Notes under the pieces: model-generated
Databases searched by the model: none
Told to the model about the DNA's origin: nothing
What the model saw: the letters and a program-made list of their open reading frames with translations, nothing else
Assembly: GCF_963924675.1 (NCBI RefSeq)
Contig: NC_089232.1
Span: 29,648,842-29,712,841, forward strand
Length of the DNA: 64,000 nt
DNA from: Phocoena phocoena
Taxonomy: Eukaryota; Chordata; Mammalia; Artiodactyla; Phocoenidae
Reading direction: 5' to 3'
Part shown: in pieces, positions 44,390 to 55,404 of the stretch
Layout of the letters: every line of letters starts with the position of its first letter
Numbering within the stretch: position 1 is the stretch's first letter
Position numbers and translations under genes: made by a program

Positions 44390-45265
44390 TTGATGAGTAC
44401 TTACCTAGTTCCTTCTGTGTGCAAGGGATCCCACCAGCTGCTGGATATACAGTGTTGAACACAGTAAACACGGCCCCTGTTTTGACAGAGCTTTGAGTCT
44501 AGTGAAAAAAGACAGTCAACAAGAGAACAAATTTCAAATTCTGCTAAGAGGGAAAAGAGAGTGTGCTACAGAAGAGGAAGAGAGGGGGTACACACATGGA
44601 AGTGTCAAGGGTGAGAAGAAGCCATCTCACTGAGGAGAGAGGGAGGCCACAGCATGGGTGAAGTCTTGGCAGTAGAAAAGAGCATGTTTTGTTCAAGGAA
44701 CTGGAAGGTCAGTATAGCAGGAGCATCACGTGCTGGGGGAGACTCATGTGAAATGACCTTGAAGAAGTATCAGGGCCAAATCACGCAGGACCTCTTTGAC
44801 CATGTTAAGGAGTGTGGATTTTATTCTAAGTGAGGTGTGAAGCCGTTGAAAATGTTTTTAGGCAGGTGAATAAAGTAATCTGATTTCTGTTTTTTTTTTT
44901 TAATTGCTCTAACTTCTTTGTGTAAAATAGATAGGAAAGGGCAGCATAGGAAATAGGGAAACTGGTTAAAGGCAAGTTCCCAAATGAGAAATTATAGAAG
45001 CTTGGACCAGAATGGTGTCAGTGGAAATGGAGATAAGTAAATGGACTAGAGATGTATGTTGGGGGAAGAATCAATGGAACCTGCTGATGAAGACAGTGTG
45101 GGATGTAAGGAAATGTGGAGAACCCATAATTATTCCCAGGTTTCTGGATAGAGCAGCTTACTGGATGGTGATGCTATCTTGAGATGGGAAAGCCTGGGGG
45201 AGGGGTGATTCTTGAAAGGGTAAATCAAGAGTTCTATTTCAGGCATGTAGAAATTAAACATCTAC
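44390..45265. repeat. Ancient interspersed repeat, family B
   Basis: The best copy of this family in the window. It has 'catgttaaggagtgtggattttattctaagtgaggtgtgaagccgttgaaaatg', 'caggtgaataaagtaatctgatttctg', 'cccaggtttctggatagagcagc', 'gatggtgatgctatcttgagatggg' and 'aatcaagagttctatttcaggcatgtag'. It shares layout with 16,340-17,235. It is widespread in mammals, but I cannot name the family with confidence. Confidence 0.5.
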
Positions 45266-45889
45266 TTTTAAAACTCTCTTTTATCTAGGGTCGCACACTG
45301 GGCCTTACCCCGGGAGACACTTGTCTGATGAGGGTGGTGTGGGCTCTACTAGCCAACCACCAAGGACTCGAGCACAGGAGAGCCCTGGAAGATCTCGTCA
45401 CCCACTCTTTGCCCCAGCCCCACAGTGGCTGTTCTCCAACAGTCTCATGGGGCCCCAAGTACCCCTTCCCCATTTCTCCATCCGGACAGGAGGATGGAGT
45501 TGACCCTGGGAGTGATTCTTGGCCTCTACTGGGAAACTGGCTCCCAGCAACCTCCTCCCCCTGTGTCAATCCTCTTCCCCTAAATGCTTCCCAGCTTCCC
45601 AGATTGTCTCCAGATAACCCGTAGCCTCTCCCCAGGGTGCAATCATCATTCCTAGGGTCAGTTCAGCTCCTTGTATCGCTCAGTGTAGGGAGAGTCATGA
45701 GTCCATCTGTCATCACCCACCTCCCTGGGAACTGAGGAGGGCAGAGAGCCAGACCAACGGGCAGAGCACATCTGTATCTCCTTGTTCAAGCCCAGCTCTG
45801 CTGGTTAATCTACGGAGAAGTCCAGCTGGGAAGTCTACAAAAATCACAGGAATCACTAGTTTGAGCCTCTGCCCACATACGCCCCCTCC

Positions 45890-46400
45890 CCATCACCATG
45901 CACATCCTGTTCGTCATCCCAGACTTAGCTCAAAGGTCACCTCATCTGGGAAGGCTTTCTAATTCCCAAACACATCTAATCACTCTCTCTCCTCCACTTT
46001 GACCAGACCACAGTGGCAGTCTGATCATGGTGTGCTGATAATGAAATGGCTTGGTTACCTCTCTCTCTTTCCATCAGATCTGTGCTGTCTAATATGGTGC
46101 CCACCAGTCACATGTGGCTATTTAAAGCTAAATTAATTAAAATTGAGTAAAATAAAAATTCAGTTCCTCAGCTGCTCTGACCACATTTCACGTGCTCAGT
46201 AGCCATGTGTGGCCAGTGACTCCCATATTAGACATCACAGATTGAGAACATCTTCTTGATCCGTTGAATAGCACTGCATTAGACTAAGAATTCCCTGAGG
46301 ACCACACTGGGTGTTATTCATCTTTGTGCCCCTGGCACCCAGCATAAAACCTGGAACATAGAAGATGCTAAATATATATGGACTGAATGAGTAGATGAGA
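45890..46400 (+). mobile_element. L2 LINE 3' fragment, split by MER5A
   Basis: The left part carries 'gacttagctcaaaggtcacctcatctgggaaggctttct'. The right part carries 'agaattccctgaggaccacactgggtgttattcatctttgtgcccctggcacc' and the L2-type terminus. A MER5A transposon at 46,080-46,240 separates them. Confidence 0.75.
46080..46240. mobile_element. MER5A-type hAT nonautonomous DNA transposon
   Basis: Terminal inverted repeats CTGTGCTGTCTAATATGG and (complement of the right end) CTGTGATGTCTAATATGG match at 17 of 18 positions. The interior 'accagtcacatgtggctatttaaa' and 'ttcacgtgctcagtagccatgtgtggc' is typical of MER5A. It is 161 bp and inactive. No clear 8-bp target duplication remains. Confidence 0.85.
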
Positions 46401-46404
46401 GAAT

Positions 46405-48765
46405 AAGTTCTGGACACCTCATGTCAAGAGGAATATGGATGGCCTGCATGAAATATGTTCCAAAGACAGGAACCAAGAGAAAATACGATGTAGGGAAAAG
46501 ACAGAGAGGACAACTCAGTGTGGGTAAGGTGGTCTTTCTGTGCCCCAAGACACTAGAATGCTGTTGTCAGCGCCCTTCAATAGCACCACTATGTCTGCAC
46601 AGAGTTGCATAGGACTGCTTAAAGGGGATAGCAGCTGTTCCCTTTGTCCCCTGAAGGAGGTCTGGTCCTCAGCAGCTCATCTTTGGAAGCTGGAGGGTAG
46701 GCACACCCTGTGCCCCACACACAATCCCTCCTCATCAGAGGAAAGTCTCTTAGAGTCATGATTTGAAAGGCTCAGACAGTTCATCTGTATGGGAACGCAT
46801 CTGCTCATCTGCTATGAGGAGGCTTGGTCGCATACAATTTAGTATGAGAGGGGTCAGGAAAGATATTCCGAGCCTCAAATCTGGCTCGATGTTTTCCCCT
46901 CGATTCATTCCTTTGGGTTGAGACTTGGCCTCCCCAGACCCTTTTCTTTGAACAATGGTCTTCCTGCCTCCCCCAAGGGGCTCCCGGGGCTGGTACCACA
47001 GGAGAGCTTTGTGAATGCCAGGTGACTCTGTGAGTGCTCCTCGAAAGGGCACTAGGTGCGAGTGGCCATCTCAAAGCCAGCCCCTGTGCTCATCTCTCCC
47101 CAGCTGCCATGGCTGAGAGTGGAGGCTGTCTTTCCCATGTTCAGGGCAAAGGAGGGGAAGAGCTGGAAGTCATCAGGGTGTTGTTTTTGCCAGTGGAGCC
47201 CTTGAAGTGGAGACAGGAGAAAAACAAACAAACTCATGTCATCTCCCCAGGGTCCTGGAAGAGGTCCCTTTCACAGCCAGGAATGTGACAGGGAGTGAAG
47301 TCAGCCAGGAGGCTGCCTGAGGAGGGAGGGATGCAGGCAGCTGGGCCGAGGATCAGAGACGCAGAGCCGGGGAAGGGGCCAGAGCTGGGAGGTCCGCTGC
47401 CACCATAACCCCAGGAAGGGGCAAAGAGCCACGAGAGAGAGATGTGTCCCAAGGCTGGGAAGGCCCCACGGCACAGCAAGACTTGCATCTCAGCTGGGCC
47501 ACTTACAGTCCACTAAAGGATCCAGCTGATGTTCTCCAGAGGTCATTGTTGTGGCATAGACGTGGCAATAATTACAGGGATTTGCCGCTGATTCGCAGGG
47601 AGACCATAATGGGGAAGAATAAGAGGGCTAGAAGTAGATACACAGAGAGCAAAGAGGGTCCCAGGAAGGAGACAAAGTGCCAGGGAGGGGACCAGCCCCA
47701 GGCTGAGCAGCCGAGTGAGACCAAATGGTTGACAGTCAAGGTTAGGCTGAGCTTGCCCAAGCTCCCCAGGAGGCCTCTGATGGATCGAGGGTGGCCACGT
47801 GCACCACACTGCTGCTGTTTCAGGAACCCCGACCAGAAATCCACGGCATGTCCCAGCCTCACCTCTCTATCGTGGGGCAGCACTGGGCCCCAGGCTCAGT
47901 TCTCAGCTCACCGCAGTCCCTAGGAACAGGGGAGGGGGTGAGGGGAAGATGTGGGGCTTCCCATACATCCCCCTTCCTCCTCCAAGCTACCGCCATGACT
48001 TTGAGACCGCAGGCGCGGCCCACCTGCTCCCCCTTTTCCCTGTGCATCTGAGGGGGTCTGAGATGTGCTCTGCTCTGGCTCCCAGCCGCGTGGGAAAGCT
48101 GGGCTACACCTTGTGGAGCCAGCAGCCCAATTCTCTCAGCAGCTCTCTTTGTAGCACTGGGATGACTCTAAACAGTCAGGGACTCAATATCCCCTTTCTG
48201 CAAAATGGAGACACATCCCAACCTCATCTCACTCACAGCGGAGGGTTAACAAGAACCAGAGCTGCCGGAGCACCCAGGAAGCAGACTAAAGCATCTGAAG
48301 TATTCCAGGAGAAAGGCGTCTCTTTGGGAATCTTCTGCTGAGATGCTGAATCCGTCCCCAGCCTGAGATGCGGCTGTCAGAGCATCTGCTCCAGCTTCTC
48401 CACGGGCAGGTGGGAGGACAGAGGCCCACCTGGATCACAGGCCAGCCTGCTCAGCATGGCTCTCAGGGAGGCCAGAGGAAGGGGTGCATGGGGAGAGGCA
48501 GGCCCATCCTCTGGCAGCCTTGCCCTTGTTCCTGTGTTCTGATAAGTGGGTTCTACCTGGTACCTGAGACCCAGGATCCACCCAAACCCATTCTCCGAGT
48601 CTGAACCTCCACCCTGAGATCCTCTTAGCACCATTTTGAAGCCCAGGCCTGGGCTTTGCTCTTGCTTCTCCTCCCAGAGGCCCAGGTTCCCTCTGAATCC
48701 CCAGCCCAATGGCCAGAGCCCTGTCCCTGCTCCCAGACTCCTGGCACACCCCACCTACCGCTCCT
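46405..48765. other. Unique non-coding DNA with weak MIR remnant
   Basis: No gene is recognised. A weak MIR-like stretch lies at about 48,115-48,250 ('ctctaaacagtcagggactcaatatcccctttctgcaaaatggag'). The overlapping frames of 103-180 codons at 47,444-48,341 show no domain and run on both strands. Confidence 0.4.
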
Positions 48766-48769
48766 CCTG

Positions 48770-48905
48770 ACTAGCTGGGCTCTCACTAAGATGCGAACCC
48801 CCTGTAGGCAGGGATCTTGGGTCTCTTGTTCACTGATGGATCCAAAGCTCCTGGAGCAGTGCTAGAACAATGGAGACACCAATATCCATTGAATATGCAG
48901 AGGCC
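48770..48905 (+). mobile_element. L2 LINE 3' fragment
   Basis: 'gaaccccctgtaggcagggatcttgggtctcttgttcactgatggatcc' followed by a degraded terminus fits an L2 3' end. Confidence 0.55.
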
Positions 48906-48909
48906 TGAA

Positions 48910-51900
48910 CCCACTATAAAAGAATTGGTGAGAAAATGGAACCCATAGATTAATGGTGAACCCACCAGGAAAGACACTCTGGGGTGGACACCTGCATCTC
49001 ACATCCCTTGCCCCTCACCACAGTTTGTCACCTCTCCAAAATGACTCAATCCATCCCACAGAGGACCACCTCCCTCCAGCAGCCCAAGTCCTGTAGCTCT
49101 CCAATGTCTGATGGACTCCTCCAGCCTCCTCCAGCCTCCTCCAGCCTCCTCCTTTCTTCCTGGGTGCTCAGTGTCACCATAGCCCCAGGGACAGTCCCTA
49201 ATCCATCAGGCTACAGGCTCACCATCCATATGGAGCTCACCAGGCCCCATCTGGTGGGTACGTCCTCCCAGCCTAGTGTATGAGTGCTCAGAGCTCACCC
49301 CTGTCTTGGAGGCTGTCTAGGGTGGAAGTTCTGGCTGGACCCAGCTCCCAAAACCTAATGACTCATCAAGGGATCAGGTTTGTTCAGCCTCCCTCATATG
49401 TGCATTCCCAGTTCCTCTCCCCTGCCTCTCTCCCCATGTCCTTAGCATCCTCTTCCACTTGCTGGCTTCCCAGGGGTCCAGATCCAAGGCCATTTCCTGC
49501 TGCCAGCACCCAGACCACAGCGAGGCCACTATCTCTTCTCGCTGGGACTCCAGACCCAAAGAAAGGCCAGGACCTTATGTTCCTCTGCTACATTCCAGGC
49601 AGGACTCTAGCGGGAGAGGCAGGGAGGCCACCAAGGTGGTTTGAGCTCCTGGGAACAGCCCGACTTCTTCCCTCCCACCCCACTCTGCCTTCCCATCACC
49701 TCTCAAGCTTTCTGCCTCTAAGTTGCCTGAAGGAATCTTGGCCCAAATCTTCACAACCCCTCCTTCCACCTCCTCCAAGGTCACCTCCTCTTCTCCCTCT
49801 TGGCAGGGCCCTGAGCACCCCCACTCACCCTGTCATTCCCTTTTCCTGTCCCTGAAAAGTATCCTGCTGGCTCAGAGATCTTAGAAAAGTTCTAATGAAG
49901 GTCTAGCCCCAAATCATGACAACCCCTGCCATTTAAGGGATATCATCTCTGCACTGTTCCCTTCACCCCAGCACAGACAGACCATAATCCAGTGTAGAGA
50001 ACACACTCCAGGGAGAGACTATCCCTCAGGCTGTCCCCTTAGCCTCACACTGTCCCGCCCTGGACACAGATAGGGCCCTAACTCTGGTCCTCATTTGACC
50101 CTACCTGTCCCTTCACAATGACCCCAGGCCCCTCCAGCCAACTGTCAAGTATGGGACACAAAGCACTTGAGAGAGCACATTTTAGAGGCTTTTGGAGACC
50201 CTCCTCACAGCCCACCTTGCGTGGGAAGGGGCTGGTCTCCCACAGTTCACTCCCTCATAGAAACTCTTCTGACATCAGGAAGGGCTCTCTGGCCCTGAGC
50301 CCTTCCAGGCCTGCTCTCATCCTGTCCCCATTTCTCTGTGCCCCACTGGCTCATACGAAGGTTTGGAGGGTGATGTATTTACCGTGTCCTCAATTATTCA
50401 CCCTGCCTGACCACTGGGTTTATTCAAGCACTATCCCTTCTATAGCTGTGCTCCTCTCTTAGGCCTCTGATCCCATTCAGCTCTCCTGAGGTGTCCATGG
50501 GTCTCTCCCTTGACCCTCGCTTGGATCCCCACCAGCACTCTGAGTCTCTCTGAAGTGCGGATGTCACTTCTTCCATGCTTATCTCATCCCTGGAGCCCAT
50601 GTGGGCTCCTGAAACGCCATGTACTGTCATGGCCTGTCCTTCTGGATATATCTGGGTCTCTGGTGTGGCAGAAACACTGAAGATGATCCCTGAGGTGGCC
50701 AGAGTCCCAAACACCTCATTTCCTGCCCCAATTCTTTCCCTTCCCTTTCCCCAACTGCCTAAAAATGTGCCTCTTATGGATTTGTTGAAATAATGATAAT
50801 TTCTGTTAAAAACGCAAGCTGTTCTGCAAAGGCTAGGCCCTTCCTTCCCTTCCTCATATTGACCTTCTATCTCTACCACCTGACCTTTACAGAACTTAAT
50901 TAAACTGCAAAAAGATGGGGCCTCTCTACTGCTGTTCTTCACCAACTCCACCTTATGTTTCTCTGTTCCTTCACTTGCCAAATATTGATCAACACCTGCA
51001 ATATACAAAGTGCTGGGCACTTTCTGTCTTCTTTCTTCTTTCTCCATTAAAAAAAAATATATTTATAAAGTAGAGCCAGGGATCCCAGACCAAGATAAAG
51101 ACTGAGCAAGTATAAAGCTGGTCCATCCCAGGACTGAATGGGGCACAGACGTTGGTGTGCGGAGTGGAGACTAAATTCCAAGAACCCCTTCTGAGTTAAA
51201 ATTCCAGTGGGTACCTGCCTCTCCACTGCTCGCTAATGAAGCCACCATTGACCAGCAGCCCCTCCCCACCCCCAATCCACTTGCGTTCAGAAACCAGGGA
51301 GAATCTTCAGAACACGAATCAATTCCACATCCTTCACGGTGCATAAACTTCTGCGTGATCTGGACCCTGATGACCCTCCCGTCTCATCTCAAGTTGCGTG
51401 TCCTCTCACTTGCTACAGACGCACAGGCTTTCTTCGGGACGGCCACGTGCCATCTTCCACGTGCCTCCCTCACAACTTCCACATGTGCTCTTCTCCACCA
51501 CACTTCTCCGCACCCCCACTCTCTTCTTCTTGCCAACTTTTTCACATCATTCACATTTCCGTGTAAATGGCACTTCTTCAGAAAGGGACATCTAACCTGA
51601 CCTTCAGGTGAGATCAATACCCTGTTGTATGCTCTCATCATTACCCTTAGCATCATGAAACTCCAATAACCATTTTTGCAATCATGTCTCTTTTCCTCAG
51701 CTGGAATCAGCATCTCGAGAAAGGGGTCCTGTCTGGGTTGGCTGAAGACATTGGGCTCACTCAAGTAGCTCCAGGCCTTTGTGGGAAAGAGCTCCAAGGC
51801 CTCTGACACGCTCCTCCTTCTAACGGACCAGCTGAAGCCCGCATGCCAGATCAGAGCAGCAGAGAGGGAACCAACCTGGGTTGGAGACGTTGCTCCAAGT

Positions 51901-53310
51901 ACGTTTAGGCCAGCGCTCCCAGTAGCCTGTACAGCACATTTGTGAGATTAGGAAAAGATTCTCCTTTGCCTGGGATGCAGGGAGTGCAGCCCAAGAGCAG
52001 AGCACAGGCCTTCATGAGTAGAGTCAGGCCGGGCTGCCTTTCAGCTCCAACCTACCCGTGGAGCAAGTGCCTTTTTGCAGGACATGCCCTGATTAAGACC
52101 CAGGTACAAAAACGAGCTAATGAGCAAGCTAGCTAAAGGCACTGACCCGTGTTCTGAAACTCTGCAGCTTTCTCAAGACCCAGTTGGGGCTCTAGAAATT
52201 ATGTCCCCTCTTCTCTCACAGGACCTTTGAAGCCTCTCTCAGAGTTTTATTTCCTAATCTGGCTCTGCCAACATCTCAGGCCCTTCCACAGCTCTGGCCA
52301 CTTTCCCTCCCTTAGTTCTTCCCAAACTAATGATTTGCCCTCCCCTACTCTCTTCCCACTTCTGCTGACACCTGTCATGGGCCTTACTAAGAATCATGTT
52401 TTAGGAGGGGGCCCACGCCTTGGGGACAAGGCATCCCCAGCCCTGAATACTCCATTGAGCTCCCAGCTATGCTTCTGCAATTAGTGACAGCAGGTTGCAG
52501 GAGTGAGAGGGATGTGCCTCCATTCAGGTGGGGGAAACACAGGTGTGAATTCCAAGAGCAGAGTTCTGGGAAGCAGCAGAGAAGCCGGTATTGCATCCAG
52601 CTGACGAGTAGGAGGACCCACATTGTGTGATAAAACCACTGCAGCGTTCCCAGTCCTCAGCAAGTTCTGGATGACCACTCGGTGAGCAGCTGCATTGCAG
52701 CTGGGACAGCTCTGGCCCTCCCTGTCCTCCCCATGTCTGACCTCCGCAGGCCCCAAGGATCACACTGCCCCCCAAGCCAGCAGCCTGTCGTCAGCATCTT
52801 ATTTCACTCTCTCCCCATCCTCCAGCTCAGACCGCGCTGCACAGCTCATTCTCCCAGGGTGTCTGAGACGGAGCAAAGGCACAGTGGGCTCCTCCCAACT
52901 AAGGTGGCAGATGACAAACACTCCAAGCCCCATCAAAACTGAGTCTTTGGCCCCTGGAGGCCTTCCCCACATGTTGCCACAGGGATTCAGTCTGGCCACA
53001 TGAGGCTGTAGACATATTGCTGTCCGTGTCCTGCTTCCTAGCTGCTGGCACTCTTCAGAGCCGAGGGAGCATGCCGTTGGAGCTTCCGGAGACCCAGATC
53101 TGTGGCTTCTGGCCTGAAGTAGTGTGAGAACTGCCTTCTCTTCCCTCCACAAGCTGCCCAACCTTTTGTGGGCCTTTTCTCCCATTCTGCCTTCAAAGAG
53201 GCAGCTGGTACTGACAGCAGAGGCCCCTCATTCTTCTTCAACTTTTATCCTGGCTCTAGTTCATCAATTCTTGTCAAGAAAGGAACTGAAGCCAGGGGTT
53301 CTATTCTTCC
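48910..53310. other. Unique pyrimidine-rich non-coding DNA
   Basis: No recognised gene. The 191-codon plus frame at 49,280-49,855 is Ser/Pro/Leu-rich and explained by long C/T-rich text. The 207-codon minus frame at 50,424-51,047 has no domain I recognise. A 10-bp tandem repeat lies at 49,115-49,152. Confidence 0.4.
49115..49152. repeat. 10-bp tandem repeat, about 3.7 copies
   Basis: The unit CCTCCTCCAG repeats without error across 38 bp. Confidence 0.9.
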
Positions 53311-53312
53311 CA

Positions 53313-53351
53313 GCTCAGAGAATAATTTGCTCAGAGAATAATTTGCTCAGA
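53313..53351. repeat. 16-bp tandem duplication
   Basis: The unit GCTCAGAGAATAATTT occurs twice exactly, followed by seven bases of a third copy. It is likely a recent slippage event. Confidence 0.95.
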
Positions 53352-53496
53352 AAACCCCTCTTCCCTTGGGAGCTTGATTGTGTTATTAGGTTATAATGGG
53401 AAGGAGAAATCCAGGCCAATGGACGTGCTCGCCATAGAGATCTGGACATGTCTCAGTTGGCAACATCAACTCACTGCAGTCAAAACCATCATCTTC

Positions 53497-53694
53497 GGGC
53501 TTCCCTGGTGGCACAGTGGTTGAGCGTCCGCCTGCCGATGCAGGGGACACGGGTTCATGCCCCGGTCTGGGAAGACCCCACATGCTGCGGAGCGGCTGGG
53601 CCCGTGAGCCATGGACACTGAGCCTGTGTTCCACAACGGGAGTGGCCACAACAGTGAGAGGCCCGCGTACCTCAAAAAAAAAAAAAAAAAAAAG
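53497..53694 (+). mobile_element. CHR-2-type SINE (short, cetacean form), young
   Basis: The tRNA-like head 'gggcttccctggtggcac' has an A-box-like TGGCACAGTGG (53,509-53,519) and a B box GGTTCATGCCC (53,552-53,562, with one likely CpG decay). The shortened body contains 'ggcccgtgagccatgg' and 'gccacaacagtgagagg'. It ends in a 19-base A run. Exact 15-bp target duplications AAAACCATCATCTTC flank it (53,482-53,496 and 53,695-53,709). The perfect duplications and long tail mark the youngest insertion in the window. The shortened body is what I associate with toothed whales. Confidence 0.95.
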
Positions 53695-53699
53695 AAAAC

Positions 53700-54160
53700 C
53701 ATCATCTTCAACACCATGATCATCACCACCAAGAATATGGTCACGAAAACCATCGCCACGATTGCCACCATCCAATGAACGTCATCAGTCTTGTCAACCC
53801 CCTCATCGTTATCAGCTTCTCCGTTATTTTCACCATGATTATTATTAACAACACCAACAGTCATTACCACCTCCACCACCACCTCCACCACCAGCAGTAC
53901 AATCATCCCCACTTATTATTAACATCTCCACCACAGTCATTGCTGTACCACTTTCACAAACACCCTCAGCAACTTCTGTTGATCAACAGACATTGATCAA
54001 CATCCTCATCATCACCCCCATCCGTCTTAGCATCAACACCACAACAGTTACACGCTCACCATCTCCTTCACAGATATCATTACCACTGCTGTCATCAAGC
54101 GTCACCAGCATCGAATCACTCTTACCTTCACCATTGCCACCACCAAGCATCACCTATCCT
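53700..54160. repeat. Imperfect ACC/ATC trinucleotide array
   Basis: About 460 bp of CAC, ATC, ACC and TCA triplets, the complement in composition of the array at 30,176-30,640. The array begins at the SINE's right flank and a short piece may precede the SINE. Ile/Thr/His-rich frames are artefacts. Confidence 0.85.
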
Positions 54161-54279
54161 CTTTATTCAGACGATGTTCTCTGTAATGGATTCTATGAAA
54201 TTCAGCTCTATTCTAAAAATCTATACTAAACACAATCTATGAATTTAACACTCAATGGGTTATTCAAGTTGAATTAGTT

Positions 54280-54790
54280 GACTTTTGCTGTATAATGAAC
54301 AACCCCCAAAACTGGTGGCTTAAGACAACAAATATTTAATTATTTAGCCTATGATTCATGGGTCAGTTCTCCCGGCCTGGGCCGGCTCAGCTGATCTCCA
54401 CTAGGCTTCCTCACGCGTCTGTAGTCAGCGGGTAGGTCAGGTAGCAACCGGATGAAGGGTGGCCTCGCTCACATCTGATGGGCACCTTCGTTCTCCTTCA
54501 CGTGGCCTCTCATCCTCCAGCGGGCTAGCTCAGGCTCATTCACACAGTGGTCCCGAGGTCTAAGCTTAGCAAAAGGGCAAGCCCCCACGCACAAGGGTGC
54601 TTTCCAAGCCTCTACTTACATAATGTTTGTTAATGTCTTATTGTCTAAAGTAAGTCACAAGGTTGGCATAGACTCAAGAGATGGAAAAACAGACCACCTC
54701 CCGATGGGAGTATCTACAGTGTCACTTTGCAAGGGCATGGATTGGGGGAGGGGAAGAATTTATGGCCATTTTACAGTTTACCATACAGTG
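54280..54790. repeat. Ancient interspersed repeat, family A
   Basis: The third copy of the family also at 6,965 and 13,205. It has 'cttttgctgtataatgaacaacccccaaaactggtggcttaagacaac', 'tcacgtggcctctcatcctccagcgggctag' and 'ctttccaagcctctacttacat..aagtaagtcac'. It is the longest of the three and has no coding capacity. Confidence 0.5.
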
Positions 54791-54799
54791 GGCTTAGAA

Positions 54800-55400
54800 A
54801 AAGTAGAAGACCTATTCTTTACAACCAAGAGCACACGCTGGCTAAGAAGGCGCTAATATAATGCACGTTTTATTCAGAGGAGTGCCCTTGGAGTAGCTTC
54901 CAGAACTGGAGTAACTTCCTACCCAGAGTCACTGAGTCCTTTCATTTCGCCTAATTCAACTTCTACAAACTCCTCAACTCGTCACCTTCCTCTTCTGTGT
55001 CTCAGATTTCCTTCCTCTCTGGCTTTCCCTGGTCTCTAAGGGCCATGACTCTGCAGGAACCCCCTCTTCATCCTCCTCTTCCAGAGACTCTTTCCATTTC
55101 TGCTGGACACGGCTTATGAAACTTCTCAGATTCTCTCAGACCCTCGGTTGCTTACCCCCCCCCCCCCCCCAGCTGCCACCACAGTCAACTGACTCCACAC
55201 ATGCTCACACAGTTCTGTTGTCTGAGTCTGACCAGCTCCCCCGCCAGAGTTTCAGGCTCTACTGCACTTTCGGTCTTAGAAGAAACATCAACGCGCAGAG
55301 TGTGGGCTCTGAATTCATAAGCACTGCTGAAGGAGCTGAGTGATACAGTCAGGACGCTCAGGGTAGTTAGCTCCCTATGAGATGGATTTTGGCCGAGAGA
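54800..55400. other. Unique non-coding DNA with a C16 run
   Basis: No gene is recognised. A 16-base C run occupies 55,155-55,170 and is prone to length error and slippage. Confidence 0.45.
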
Positions 55401-55404
55401 AGAT

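Noticed and set aside
49115..49152. Possible CRISPR-like direct repeats
   Set aside because: The 10-bp units are contiguous with no spacers, and the genome is mammalian. This is a simple tandem repeat.
49280..49855. A 191-codon Ser/Pro/Leu-rich plus-strand frame
   Set aside because: It is explained by long pyrimidine-rich text. Frames on the opposite strand overlap it.
50424..51047. A 207-codon minus-strand frame
   Set aside because: No domain is recognised and the composition is ordinary. There are no splice or promoter features to support a gene.
53466..54229. Val/Met- and Ile/Thr/His-rich frames around the second triplet array
   Set aside because: Same cause as above. Part of one frame also runs through the SINE and its A tail.
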